Of a DNA stretch of 64,000 nucleotides, positions 1 to 13,458 are shown in pieces (position 1 is the stretch's first letter; each line of letters begins with the position of its first letter). The notes beneath the pieces were generated by a model, which saw only the letters and a list, made by a program, of their open reading frames with translations, was not told the origin of the DNA and did no database searches. Both the position numbers and the translations under genes were made by a program. Source of the DNA: Varroa destructor (lineage: Eukaryota > Arthropoda > Arachnida > Mesostigmata > Varroidae); contig NW_019211455.1 in the NCBI RefSeq assembly GCF_002443255.2, forward strand, positions 54,512,338 to 54,576,337, read 5' to 3'.

Positions 1-3000
1 CGGGTGGTACACTAACGAACTCTACAAATGCCATGAGGAGCTTGTCAGGAACTGACACTATGGATGCAATGTTGGACCCAAAAAGGCTGATATTGAAGTC
101 GACTGGCTTCGACGGTTACACAGCATTATTATCCCTTTCTACGTAGCTTCTAAAATTCATACTACTTATGTACTGAAGATGATGAATCGCTTAACACATT
201 ATTTACTAGGCAGACGTGCTGGCTTCAGTAACGATAATTAATGTGTAGACTACCTTACACTTGCCCTGAGCATATTTTTGATTAGATACTCGGATTATAT
301 CGGATATTTACTTATTCTTGCAGTTTTACTCTACTCAATGAGTTATTTTTCCAGAGCTCCAATCCAAGCAAAAGAATATCCACCTAAATAATTCATCGAC
401 TGTAAATGTAAAAAAAACTAGGGATAGACTGCAGTATAAAAGTACGGAAAGAAGCTCACTTTGGCACTCTTGACATGTCAAGGATAATAAGGTCCATATA
501 AGGTTACATCCCAAAAAATTCTGTCAACGCTATCGCGTACTCGCCTCAAAGGTCTCCTGTTATCACAGAGCGATTCGCTATTTTCTACGATTTTGTCGGA
601 GTGAATACGTAGGTGTACGGACAAGCCAAGATTTTACTAGATTCGCATGCTGGACCTTTTTATGTAGATTATCTGCGGAACATAGTTTAGAACGCTACTT
701 AGCCGAGTCGCTTCTTAATTTTTCTAACAGGAAAGGTAACGAGTGTGAAAGTTTCGTTCCGGTAGAAAAATACTGAGTAAGCAGTATCAGTGTGGTAAAC
801 GTCTATGTGGAGAGCGGTTTTTGGTGGACAATGAAAACTTCGATGATGATGCTAAATTGGCGTAGTTGATTCTTTTCCGATACTCTTTTAAACTTACCTG
901 GACTACTCCATAATGAAGACAAATGATAGGTTCTGCACATTTAACTTCCGCCTGGGCAGTGGGAGTCATCCGTGATCAATGCTCGTTCTAATGAGAACAC
1001 ATAAGAATAGCGAATCACATGATGCTCAATGCTAGCTGCTCATGTCCAATCCAAAGTTCGCCCCTCCTCATAATTATATACATTTACTAGATCCTATATG
1101 TTATTAAAACAAACCTGATTTTAGTGGAAAATGCGCTAGTCTACGCTGTTTCTGAACAGTGCCTGTTATTAAAACGACAAAAAATAATAGAATTTTTTTT
1201 ACCTAAGAGTGCCTTTCAATCATTGGCCTAGGGTTTATGCTAAGGTTTGAGTACAGTATCGATATGAAGCAGTGAGTAGATATGTTACAATCGGTACTCC
1301 TGCTCTCTAGGTTTACAGGTCGATGGCGATAAGTCCAGCATAAACTTTAGTGGAACGCAGAGTGGGGTCATAGATCCAAACGATTTAAATTGATTTGAAC
1401 GCGGATCTTATGCCTTCTATAAAGGAAGGTACACATGTGGCAACATCGAACGAAGGCGAGCCGAAAATCGTTTTCAGTAAATGCAATGCAGTATTATCCG
1501 CTTCGTGCGAATATAATAAATAATATCATGCATGCATCATTGTTTGTGGATATTTACCACCTTTAATTTTAGGCACAGCAGAATTTCTGACAGCACGACC
1601 ATCAGGTATAAGGATCACGTGATGTTAACAATCAAGGATAACATAAAAGGAAATCGACAACTAATTTTAAAAATAAATTAATAAGTGTGATACTAGAATG
1701 AAGTTTCTTTTCTAGCAGAGGGAAATATATTGAAATGAAACTTCTTTCCTTGATCACATATACATAATTTGTGCTTGTTGTAAGTATAATTGATTACAAA
1801 TATCTTGTAACAATCGCGCCTACTGCGGGTTTGCTTGCTTATTATTTGTAAATACCTAATAACTACGAATTCGGTGCGATACATAGATGTCGCGATTGGT
1901 TCGATCTCAACGATACGAAATTATTATGTTCTTGAAACACAAAGGTACCCCTGCCTCGTATTCGTCACTGACATGAGATAAAATTTGATTGGTACTTATA
2001 ACATGTTTATAGATGGCGGTTGGGGGTTATGAAATATTATATGAGTTGATGTTACGTGTTTCTCTGGCCATGGTACGAAGCGAAATGTGGGCTATACGAT
2101 CGGGTCGAGTTTATTTTAGTCTGGCGTGTTTTATTTTTCTCCATCATGAAATTCCATTTGTAACTTTCGCCTTAGTAGATGTAAATATTACAATGATGTA
2201 CTTACTAAAATAGTTAAACTCTGTTCTTGTGGTCTCTTCTTATGTATAAACTCACATACAGCGAGTGGTAGGCATAAATCGCTTGCTTACGCTGTGGTAA
2301 TGTGAGTCTCGTGATTTCATAAAGTACTTAGGGCCTTCTTTGTATATAACATAATAATCGTATGATAATCCATATTCCTGCAACATCTCTGGTCAATTCT
2401 GCGAGCTCAGCAAGGTCGCACTGGGCACATGGATCAGATAATCGCAAGACTCTATTGAATAGCTGATCTTTCAGATCATTAGCTTTTAAACACTCTTTAG
2501 TACTGAAGTTTAAAGAATTAAGTTTCGTTGCGCATTAGAAAACCAGAAGCTGAAGTTGCCATAGCGGTCATAAATATGTTAAGCGTTAAAACGTGCGGTA
2601 GACCTGTAACGGGCGAAAAAGCGCTTCCATATTGGCCACGGGGGAGAATCCGCAGGTCAAGAAGATAGCGATGTGTTACTTATCGAGGTATTAGGTTTTC
2701 ATCGAGCTCGCAAGATGACACCATCTAAGAACTGCTTCGCAGTTTGGTAAAGGCTACCAAATTTCTTCACTCTCGATTTGAGGTCAACAAGCTTGCAGCT
2801 GGTCAACAAAAAAAACTCATACAAATGCTACACTAACGAAGACAACATCTGCAATTCAGACAACATGGAGTAAGTTTAAAACCTATAAACTTATAACACG
2901 GCGTAGTTTCAACAGCAACTGTCGCGTGACGCTTACATTCGGTTTCGGTTATAAAGTCAACTTAAGTTTACAGCACAAGCATAGCCCAGTATCACCACGC

Positions 3001-3277
3001 CACAGCTTTTTTAAAGTCGAAAAAACAAATGTTACGTTATGTGTTGCGAATTGGGTAAAGATTGTTATAAATCTTTTCGCAGTAGAACTATTTAAGGACT
3101 TTCAGGTAGTTCAGTTAAATACAGGTACTTTGAAATACGTTTTTCTTTTACAAATGCAAGCTCTTCGTCGAAGCTGTATTATTTAATTGTGCAAGGGACA
3201 TAATTAAATAAGAAATCTAGGAGATATCCAGTTGTTCGTAGCAAAAAAGTTCTTTGAGGATCACGAAGCTGCACGGC

Positions 3278-3314
3278 AATAACAATAATCATAATCATAA
3301 TAATAATAATAATA
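3278..3314 (+). repeat. AAT-rich trinucleotide repeat
   Basis: An imperfect (AAT)n run with AAC and ATC variants, within a longer AT-rich stretch reaching about 3500. Confidence 0.7.
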
Positions 3315-5498
3315 CCTGTCGTTACTAACTCAATATAATACTACTATAATAATATACTAACAATAACTGAACTTCACTCGACGAACAAAGTTGTTAAATT
3401 GAAGCAAAGAAAGTATTTGCTATACTTGAATCTGCACTAATGATCTAATAAAATATAATAGGACGCCAAAAATATAATAACGCTTCACATAATTACTGTA
3501 ACGATATTATTGCTGTTTATTTCAACACCTAATTGTTTTTATTTTGTTCTATTTTTTGCAACTATATAGCATAGAATAGAATTATATAGCAGGCATTCGA
3601 CCATTACTACAGCTTTTAACAACAACAACAACAAGGAAGTTATGATTTATTATAGTAGCTTAGTTGCAGATTCGTGGGGTCACACTAGGACGCGAAAAAA
3701 GGGCGCGTTTTTTTTTAATAGGCCTCTACTAGTACAACGATTGGGAACAACTGTCCTTCAGTACTATTATGTTATTACATACCAGGGCATATTCATCAGT
3801 AATTTTCTGTTAGCACACAGTGCGTTTGTCTCAATTTACTATTTTCAGTAGTAATGAATAAATATTTTTATTTATCGTTGGCCAGCTGTACATAACGTAC
3901 AGGTTTGTCGTTCTACATCTGAAGAACAAATACTTACCTAACCTATTAGCCAATCAGGAGAAGCTAACCATAAGTTGCAAATACGGACGTAAGTGAAATT
4001 TGGGAAAGTTCCATCGAAAGGATATAATTTGGATTTACTTAGGAGGTGGTGGGCATTTACCATTAATATCTTTCATGTTGTAAAATGCTAAAGAGGGCCT
4101 TGCATCACTTACCTCGGGAACTGCTGAATCTTGTTCCCGAGCAATCCTTTGAGATGTAAGACAGTTCGCGGTGTGCTTGCTTACAAACTTTACAGTTATC
4201 CCTCGTAACTAACGGCTGACATTTAATTGAAAGTTTGTTGAATCTTAAAAGCATGTAATCTTGATTGTAATAATTATCTTGCAATTGCTTTGCTAGACGA
4301 AAGCTAATTGCTTCGATAGGCTTTGCTAGCCGGAACTAAGAGGCATGTAAGAGAATCGTGGAAAGCGTTCCTAGCTAGCGTAATGGAAAGGTCATTTTGA
4401 TAAAAGAAGGAAAAAAAAAGCTCCCTTTGCTGGCTAATGGTAGATTTGCTCCAATGTAGTATTTATTAATGCGTCAATGTATTTTGACTGAGTGGAACCT
4501 TGATAGAGTTGATAAAAATGCCTTGTTGAGGATTGTAAAAAAAAAAGCAAGGATACTTGGGAGACTTCACCAAATCGACGCTTGACGTTTTCGTACAATA
4601 AGTCGTTGATGATCGAAAGTATAGCAGAAATCAAAATTCATTTTAATACCCAAGTAATGGCAAGGGCAGAAAGAGAATGTCATTTATGTGACCTAGGGGT
4701 AACTAGCATGTGCATCACCGGATGGTTCGAATGTAGCTTGTAAGTTGTTCTAATGCCTGTAATGCTAGGCGCCGATAGCAGTTAGTTTGGATCAACAAAT
4801 AGAAGGAAAACGCATTTATACATAGCGTACCAATTATTAAAACTAATTTTAAGTATAGTTAATATGCACAAGAAAATTTTATCGGCGTTGGAGTTTTACT
4901 ATCGATTTTAAGCCATTAGGGACCATCATTGGAAACACCCGTTTTATGTAGGTAATAGAAACTATGGTTGCTGCACAGCTTCGAGAGAATAGTAGATATT
5001 CGCTCTAAAGCTAAATATTGTACAGCACAATGCATCGCATAACATTAAATCAAATTAATTAATTAATGAAAAAAAACCGTCAGTAATGCAATACAGTGGA
5101 TCTAGCAAATATGTAGAAGCGGGTTTTAACATGGCAACAACTTACCTCGATAGTTATATGCAACGCTTATAGTATTTTGTAACTTGGTCAAATGGTTAGC
5201 ATTTTTTTTCTGTGATTCTGATAGTTTTGCCATACTAGATATCGTCAACTAGCTTTAGGCGTATCGAAATTGTAGGAATATATACAAGCAAATATGGTGC
5301 CGAAGCATGGGAAATATTAATATCAATAGCAAATAACAACAATTCTAATTAGTACAATCAAATCGTTTTTGAAATAGCCATTGTTTTTGGTCGGTAATGT
5401 GCAAATGGCAGATGAATGACAGACACTCTCTTGATGCAGTAAATGTGAAGTAGACCCTCGCGTCTCCGGCCACTTCCCGTTTATAAGCAAGATAAAAC

Positions 5499-5513
5499 AA
5501 AAAAAAAAAAAAA
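5499..5513 (+). repeat. A15 run
   Basis: Fifteen consecutive A. No element body or target duplication is recognisable beside it. Confidence 0.8.
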
Positions 5514-6423
5514 GATACTGAATGTATTTGCGTTGTAATAATAAATCGTACGTGATCAGCTCGAGCGCTTCACGAGGCATTCGATACGTATATTAGCGTC
5601 ACAGGAGTTTTAGTCCAGAACGGATATCTTGCAATATCTATTCATAATGTAAATTGAACTATTATATGTTATATTCATGTTTAAATCTACTACGTTCACA
5701 TATTAGGATTCTCTGCTTTCTCACATATTGGCCATCTGCAATAATTGGTCTCCAAATACTATTTATGATAGAAGACATACAAGACCCGCTCATGAATATG
5801 GAATATCGACGAGAAGTAAAACTTTAGATGTACCAACCGATATACGCGTACCTGAATCATAGCTGTGTACATTGTGTCGTTTCATGCACCCCTTAAAAAC
5901 CATTATAGGTATACCTTATCATTATAGGTTTACCTACAGATATTCTTCAAGTTTAGCTCCAGCCTAAAAGGAGAGTGATGTAAAAATCGTACGGTTTATT
6001 TAATCCAATTCAAATCGTGTGCGTAATGGTTTTCTGCCTTGGGTTAAATGACAGTGACTATTCGAGAGAAAGTTAAGATTTCATAGAGGAGATTATATCA
6101 GTCCTCATTAGTGAATGCGGCTTAAATCAGAACTTCACACGTGAAACATATACCTGCAAGGATTTTCTTACGCATCTTCGAGCCAGAAGATCACACCGCA
6201 CGTAGTGCACGCTAAACCATTAAACTGAAAGAAAAGACATACAGGACTAAAGTCATGAATCGTTGCACAATTTGCTTGAACTTCAGTTGACGCTTTTCGA
6301 TGTATGGATATTCGTTGACGTCATCTTTGACGACAAGTCGCTCGTTACTTGGTACAAGCTTCATCAGGACAGAGACTCATTGCCGTGGGATGATTTTCTT
6401 GGTTTCGATACGATGCATTATGG

Positions 6424-6459
6424 CCGATAAACCCGTTGAGGTTTAAACAGGTTTATCGG
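6424..6459. repeat. Inverted repeat, 10-bp stem
   Basis: CCGATAAACC (6424-6433) pairs perfectly with GGTTTATCGG (6450-6459) across a 16-nt loop, with extra wobble and T-A pairs outside. The purpose is unknown; it has no U-run and is not beside a gene. Confidence 0.7.
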
Positions 6460-8365
6460 TTATTTAATAGTTGATTATTTTAAATCGAAGCACTTGAGAG
6501 GCTTTCGAAAACTGCCGCGATTTTGGAGCCTTCATTTATAAAATAATTAAGGAACGTTGAAGGAGCCTTAAGACATTGCGGTCGTAGCAGAGGATTGAAA
6601 CTTGGGGTACAAATGGGATATGGATCTTGGATTCGAATTCAGAAACAGACACAAAGATACAATGCTTACGCAGCGCTGGATGTAAAATTCTAGACAGACG
6701 TTGCGCACATTGTCTATCATTAAACCATATAAACAAGATTAATAATAAAAAGGTAAACTGATTAAATTTTGGTTTTTTTCAGCAGTGCTTTGATCCTAGC
6801 TGCAAGTACTGCCTTGCATTATAATTTTTCATGAACTGTTTTATTAATTATAGCTATACAGCTTCGATAACGACATAAATTAAATAAGGGTATAATCAAG
6901 TAAAAAAGTCTACATGCAAAATTGCAGCTATAAATATTCTCGTTACACATATCGTCCACAACAGAATTTCAGCTTGAATTATATTCCTCAAGAAGGTGCG
7001 GATCACCTTACTAACTAACTTTCTCTTGACATTAATGTTGAAACGCGCCGAAAGACGCGTACGAGTTGTTTTGACTTACTGCCTTAAATATACAGATGCG
7101 ACTCTCGTTTCGTTTAAACTTATAAAATTCAGCTTCCCCTACCTCTAGTTTATCGGAAAAACAGTTAATATGAACGAAGTGACAATAATGAAAATGTGAA
7201 ATTTACTCGCAGAAATCACTCGCTCAGACATCTTGTGCACAAGGCTCAAGCCAAACGGTGCTCCTACGTGTGATTGCGATCACTGATATAGCAGCAGTGT
7301 GATCAGAATGTGCCTGTTCTTATTCATGGATGAGTCCGATTTGAGAAAATATATAGAAAAAATAAATAAAATACAAAACTTGACATGTTGGCAGTCGCCA
7401 CGTAACGACTATCGTTCGTCAAATGCATAGGGATGGTAACGGCTATATGTATTGCAAGAGGCCTTCGCCGGTTACGCAAAAGACGTTGCATCCAAGTATA
7501 ATATACGGTAGTACATTCTGAGTTATGGCCTGCTGTACCCCTGCACGATGAAAACGCTACTTGCTATGATCATATGGACTCGGTTGGTATTGAGAACATC
7601 TGTGTTTTGGGATGATTTAACTTGATATAAATTGCCATTTTTACTGAACGTATATAGAATGTCTTTAAGAAAATTTTTTTCTACACTTTTAAAAGTGTTA
7701 CGTATTTTAGTTACTATTATACAGATTGTCTTGTTACGTACCTCGTGAAACGTATAATATCATTTTCTGTCTATCGTTTATTGAATAAATAGAGTCAGTA
7801 AAAATTAAAGTACATGATACTCCATATTTATGCCTACAAAACAGAATTTCTCAGTAGACACATTTGCAAAGTAACTGACTGTCTAAATAGTACAAATAGG
7901 AAAAATAAAGAGGTCTGACTAAAAAATCCGCACTAAAAAACTTGTACCAGATCCCAGAGACACCGTAAGAAAATGAATAATGCTATTTTCAAGAGTTTAT
8001 TTCCTGTTCCGATCTTGCATGTTTGAATATTAATGTTAAACAAACCAATGATAGAAAACGCATCAACAAAATGTGGACTTAATAGCTATTGGGAATCCAA
8101 CTAAAAATACGGTCGATCGATAGTAATTTACCCGCTAAATTGTCTTTTTTTTTTTGCCTTTATTAGAGTCAATATGTTTAATATAGAATATTATCTTCTT
8201 TGTCTATCTGCATCGAAAGGTGGACTCGAGTCATTCAGGTGACTAAGTACGAGAAAAAAAACAGTCCATTTTCCCTAGTATGATTATCGCTACCAAACTT
8301 TATTAATTAAAAAGGTAAGGGAATATTCTTTGACGGGTTCACTGAAGTGACATAACAAAATAGTT

Positions 8366-8383
8366 TGGGTTGATATCAACCCA
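8366..8383. repeat. 18-bp perfect palindrome
   Basis: TGGGTTGAT is followed immediately by ATCAACCCA. This is mixed-base, not simple sequence, so it could be a binding site for a dimeric protein, but there is no adjacent gene. Confidence 0.7.
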
Positions 8384-11300
8384 GCTAAATAAAACAAGTA
8401 CAAAAGACCCTTTATTTTACACAAATAGTATAGATGTATGTTTCCGTCGGGGAATTTCAACCATGGCGACCGTTGTCTCCCTTCTGATTTTATCCGATTT
8501 TACGCCTTCTTGATTGAAGTTATGCCTTAAGTTGGCGTAGCGTCGTGGACAGTGGGTTGCTGTTAGAACTAAAATGTCGTTAGCGCTGCAGAGGTGACTT
8601 AGCACCTAATGTAATTTGGAAACTCAAAATGATTTCGCTGAGAAACTCGCTCGGAAGCAGCGACGCGCGGGCAGCGGATGGCCAACGACGATAAATTCTA
8701 TCCACGGCAGGGTATTCTGCCTTCCTATTTTAGGAAGTTTGCTATGACGAAATATACTAACTCGATTTGTCGAGTTCTGAAGGTATATAATAATCAGAAA
8801 AGGCTTCAAAATCGTTTCCTGGAAATTTTTCGGGTGTTCCAAATTTTGGGGAAGATCCATTTTTAGATATATTGCATAGTCACATCCAAGGAAATTGCTA
8901 GAAATAGATGTATGCGATTACTCAGAGCAAAAGTATAGCTACTAACAGTCTTGAATCCAATTGATATTTACGATAATTAGACCTAGATTACGAGTACACA
9001 ACTACGGGCAGATCTCGACCGAGGGCAAGACTACCTTAAGACCAGGTGCATTGTTTTATTAATGTATCGTATAATATCCCAGTTCTAGGTTCTAGTAATA
9101 AATTATGTTTTGTACCAGTACAAGACCGAGTCAAGTAACTGGTTAAGCAAGCGTGTATAAAAAAAATGACGGAATTCATATGCAGTGGACCTATGATCGT
9201 TACAAAGCTAAGAGGTATTTAGATAATGCATCTTAGCTTGGTTAAACAAACAAATATTTCTACCTTAAAGATCGTATGTGCCGAGTTGTGTTACTTGATT
9301 GTCCACCTAGTATATTTCTCGCAGATCCGTTCATTTTATTGCGTTATTTAGAGATGGTTTTGTAGAAAAGGTCTTTCTACGGTGATGTCATCACGCTTTT
9401 CTTTGGACGAACTGTCTCGTCTCGTGTCAGGCATCTTATGAATATCGATCTCATGTAAATTAAAGATACTGGGAGCTTTAAATTTCTGCCAAAATATACT
9501 TATATATTGCAATCATCGAGTATCGTCAATGGTTAGAAGGGAAACATTTTTCCGGTCGGTACGAATTTTGTCCTTCAGGATCAACGATACAATATAGATT
9601 TACCCCGATGTTCGGACATGTTAAAATGGGAGTAGTACCAATTTATTGGTGTTATGGAAGTATGAATATGTAAGATGTTCAAACTACTCAAAATTCTACA
9701 TAAGCTACACATATGAGGCTAATCAGCACCTGAAAGTTCGAAAGGAAATTTTTCATGCAGTTTACTTTCAGTGTTTTCTCTGTATATGCATGTTAAAATT
9801 ATGATGTCTTATTGTAAATAAAGAAAAGAGAGAGAATAATACCGATCCATTTTTATTTCAGAAAAAAATGCCTACTATAGTTGGGGTAGTTGAAAGTGCT
9901 CTATGATGAACTTTTCTGTTCGTTTCAATTGAACGAACTCATTGTATTGTCATTTAGAGAACATAAACTGGAAGTCAATAGTCCAAAACGTTATTTGTTA
10001 GACTTTAAACTGTGTATATTGATCATAGTTCTCTATTGGATTGATGCGAGATAGATCCAATCTTGTGCAACGGACAAATTTTCATTTAAAACCAGCCGTT
10101 CCAACCAATAAGCTGTACGCTTTCCGTTTACTGAATGCTATTTCGCGTAGTAGCTAGATTTAGTTCTACGCACGCTGATGTCGACTATAGCAGGCACGAA
10201 CTTTCGAGTTCGTGGATTTTTTTATTGGAAATGTAGCATATACAAACATACGATTTTAATATCCTGCCGCTAAAAGGATCTTAGGGCAGGAAATTGCCAG
10301 GCTGCGCAATTTACGCTCTTCACCTCTTACTGATTGATGTAAAGGTCACTTGAGTCCTTCGTTAAATTGATATTCATACTGGCTGTGTAGTATGCTCCAT
10401 GTGTTGTGATAAGTTTCTAATCTAACTAGATGCTTACCGTGTCGAAGGGGTAGTAGCGTTTGCGAGTAAAGCGTCGTACGGTCTGCAGCAAGGTTAAAAA
10501 AAGTCGCACATCTTTAGCAGCAACAAATTAAATCATGTAAACGAATTCCCTCCATCACGACGTGGCAATGCTGGCGAAACGTTATTGCGGAACCTCCGTT
10601 TTCTTCCCCTTCCGTCGGCCTTCAATGACAAAAGGACCGTCTCGGTTAACACTGGACAAAGGGTGTGTTTCTCATTCGGAGAGTTTTTATGAAAGTAGGA
10701 TGATGAGGTAGAAGCAGTTTAAATTTTCGTCTTGTAATCAGTGAAGACGTTGGCTTCGCCAGCCAAATCAGCAGGAACACGTCAAAGGGCAGTGAAGAGT
10801 ATAAAGCATTTGATATTTATACTGGGTGTTTTGTACTCCTTTTACTGCACTCCTTAGGCTGGGCTGGACTAGGCTGAAAATGCGTCGTTCCTTTTTTGTA
10901 GGTTTGTAATTTGTAGTTTAGTACAGAACACAAGGCCAGTAGGCAAGGCTATAGGACGATCACAGCTGGTATAAAGGAGCTTTTAGTAGATATAATTTAT
11001 CTTGTATCTTTCTAGTGTTTATATACCATATAGTATTCTGGGCATTGAACGCTTTTTTTTCTAATAATAAACGTGATTAATAATAATAGTAGTAATAACA
11101 ATAATAACTGGGTGTTCAGGTCCATATTTAGTTTAAGGTTTGCTGAACTGCTGTAATCGGTCTTCAGAAGCGGTTTTATTGACAGATGTTTTAGGTAACG
11201 TACGGATATTGGGGTAGACTTGATGCCTTCTTATATGGAATTAGGTTTGTTTGAACTACTTCGTATAAAATATAGACATTTTTTTCAAAGCAAGGGGTCG

Positions 11301-13416
11301 AGTCATGTCCTGCTCTGCGACATATATGTGTATACGATCCTTGTGCCTATTTTTCCCGAAAAAAATTATTTTTAGCTCCGTTAGCACGTGTCAGTCACCT
11401 ATAATTACTTAAAGAATCGAAATTTTTTAATTTTTCACCATTATTATTATTTATTATCAGTGTAAATATTTTATTTTCGTCTAAGTCATTAAATGTCTAG
11501 TATATGAGTATAAAAAACATCAAAATTTAGTCTGTGTGATACTATATGTATATATGGTCTTATCAACAACGAAAACACCTGACTGTTTTTCTTCTGTTTG
11601 TGTAGTATTGCTTCTCTGCAATTAAACCAAATGTATCGACGTTTACCCATGCGCGTAACAGAAATTGTATCAAAAAGTTGTTCGAGCCATTTGACAACGA
11701 TTTGACTGCGATATGCAGTGGATATTTCTTGTTGCTTTAACAATTTCCATTTACATATTATCCAGTATTATACATACATAAATCGATAATTTTATGCACC
11801 AGATAATACGAGTAAAGCTCTGCCAACGACATAAATTCTGCTAATTCAACTACTTAAAGTTAGTTTCATTTGCCCCTTTATAGAGGTCGCATATCGTTTC
11901 ACTCGTGTTAGTTACAGAGCTACGTATTTACTTGGTTGACTAGGTAAAGTCGGCTGGGAAAAATAGGCGCAAGGTCTACTATAGGGTAATATATAACCGT
12001 ACGTCGAAGTCGTCCTTTCTATTACCGTGTATTTTCTTTTCATCTGTGCCAGTGTGGCACCTGATGCGTGACTGCTAGCGACCAGTTTGAGCTACGCGAC
12101 CACCCGGCTGCGTCCCTTTTACCCATACCCAGTTGAATCGCAAGGCGCCACAACTGTCTGCCTAATCTGATCAGACTATGGTAGTAGATATTTTCCACTA
12201 GGAGCACTTCGCAAGCCCAGATGAGTTTACTTATCGATAAAACTTCGAGGTTTTCAGACGAATTCAACTAAATTGCATATCCAGTTTGCTACAGCGGGAA
12301 GGTCCACACGTATACGAACGCAAAACGAACGTAGACCTTTTTCTCATGTTGGTTGTTTTCTTCGTCTCTGTTTTTACTTTCCGCTTTTTCCACAAATCGA
12401 GCTTCTACTGCGGCATCTGTCGTTGGGACACTCGTTCAGTTCCCGTCAATTGAGTGGGGGGGGAGGGGGGGTAACAACGCAGGTAGGTAAATTTTAACAG
12501 ACTTAAGGAGACTATTTTGCAGCTTGCGACTGTTTAAAAGTTTCTTCTGTTCTAAGAAATAGAGTGCAACTACGGTAAGCCGGTAAAGTTTATCTATACT
12601 GCTCTGTTTTGTCAACAAAAAGTGGGATCAATCGGAATTCTGAATAACGTTCATAAAGATAAAATAATCGTAGTTATACTTATGATCATATGTTCAAACG
12701 AAACGTAGCTTCGGTAGACAGGTGTTCAGTGTGTATAGTTTGGACCTACCTATTATAGTTCCTTCATTTGAAGATTAAGATGTACTAAATTTAATTCCAG
12801 CAGTCTGTTGGGCCTATATATTGCCACTATAAAGTTAGCCCAGTTTTCAGTAGCCTTTTATTAGAATTTGCAAGTGGCAGGCTTCTGAAAAAAATTATTC
12901 CCATTGTAACATTGGCCGCTGTAGTGTTTGGGAAGCGCTTCGTATCTTTAAGGCTTCCTACTACATTGTTTTAGGTTTACTATACAAAAGCCTACTTCCT
13001 TTCGATCATACCCATCGTATAATAATCCTTTACTCATATAATACGGACGAAGGAATGCGGGCCGAAACACACCATTGTTTATACATCGGGGACAGATTTT
13101 CTAGCCCCCTGTCGGGTCGTTGACGTTCATGTCATCCTATAGCCTGGCTAGGTAATAACAGCAATAACAAGACCAATAGCACCGAGAATTTAATGTACAT
13201 CATGTCGATATCGATGTCGTATGCCGTCGCCTGCAGAAATATCGCCGCATACATACGTACGCTTCAGAGATTAGTTAATTGCCTGTGGCCGTAGTATCGA
13301 ACACGCGCCGGCTTGTGAGATCACCCGGCCTCACTGTATGACCAACTCCCATGTAATCTCCATCAGGTCCTGCAAATTCATACAAGTTTCATTGAATGGT
13401 TTGCGAGATGGCGAAT

Positions 13417-13458
13417 TAGTAATTTATATATATATATATATATATATATAAATTACTA
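13417..13458. repeat. 42-bp perfect palindrome around a (TA)n core
   Basis: The TA run is flanked by TAGTAATT and its exact complement AATTACTA, so the whole segment can fold into a cruciform. The non-repeat flanks make it more than a plain microsatellite. Confidence 0.8.
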
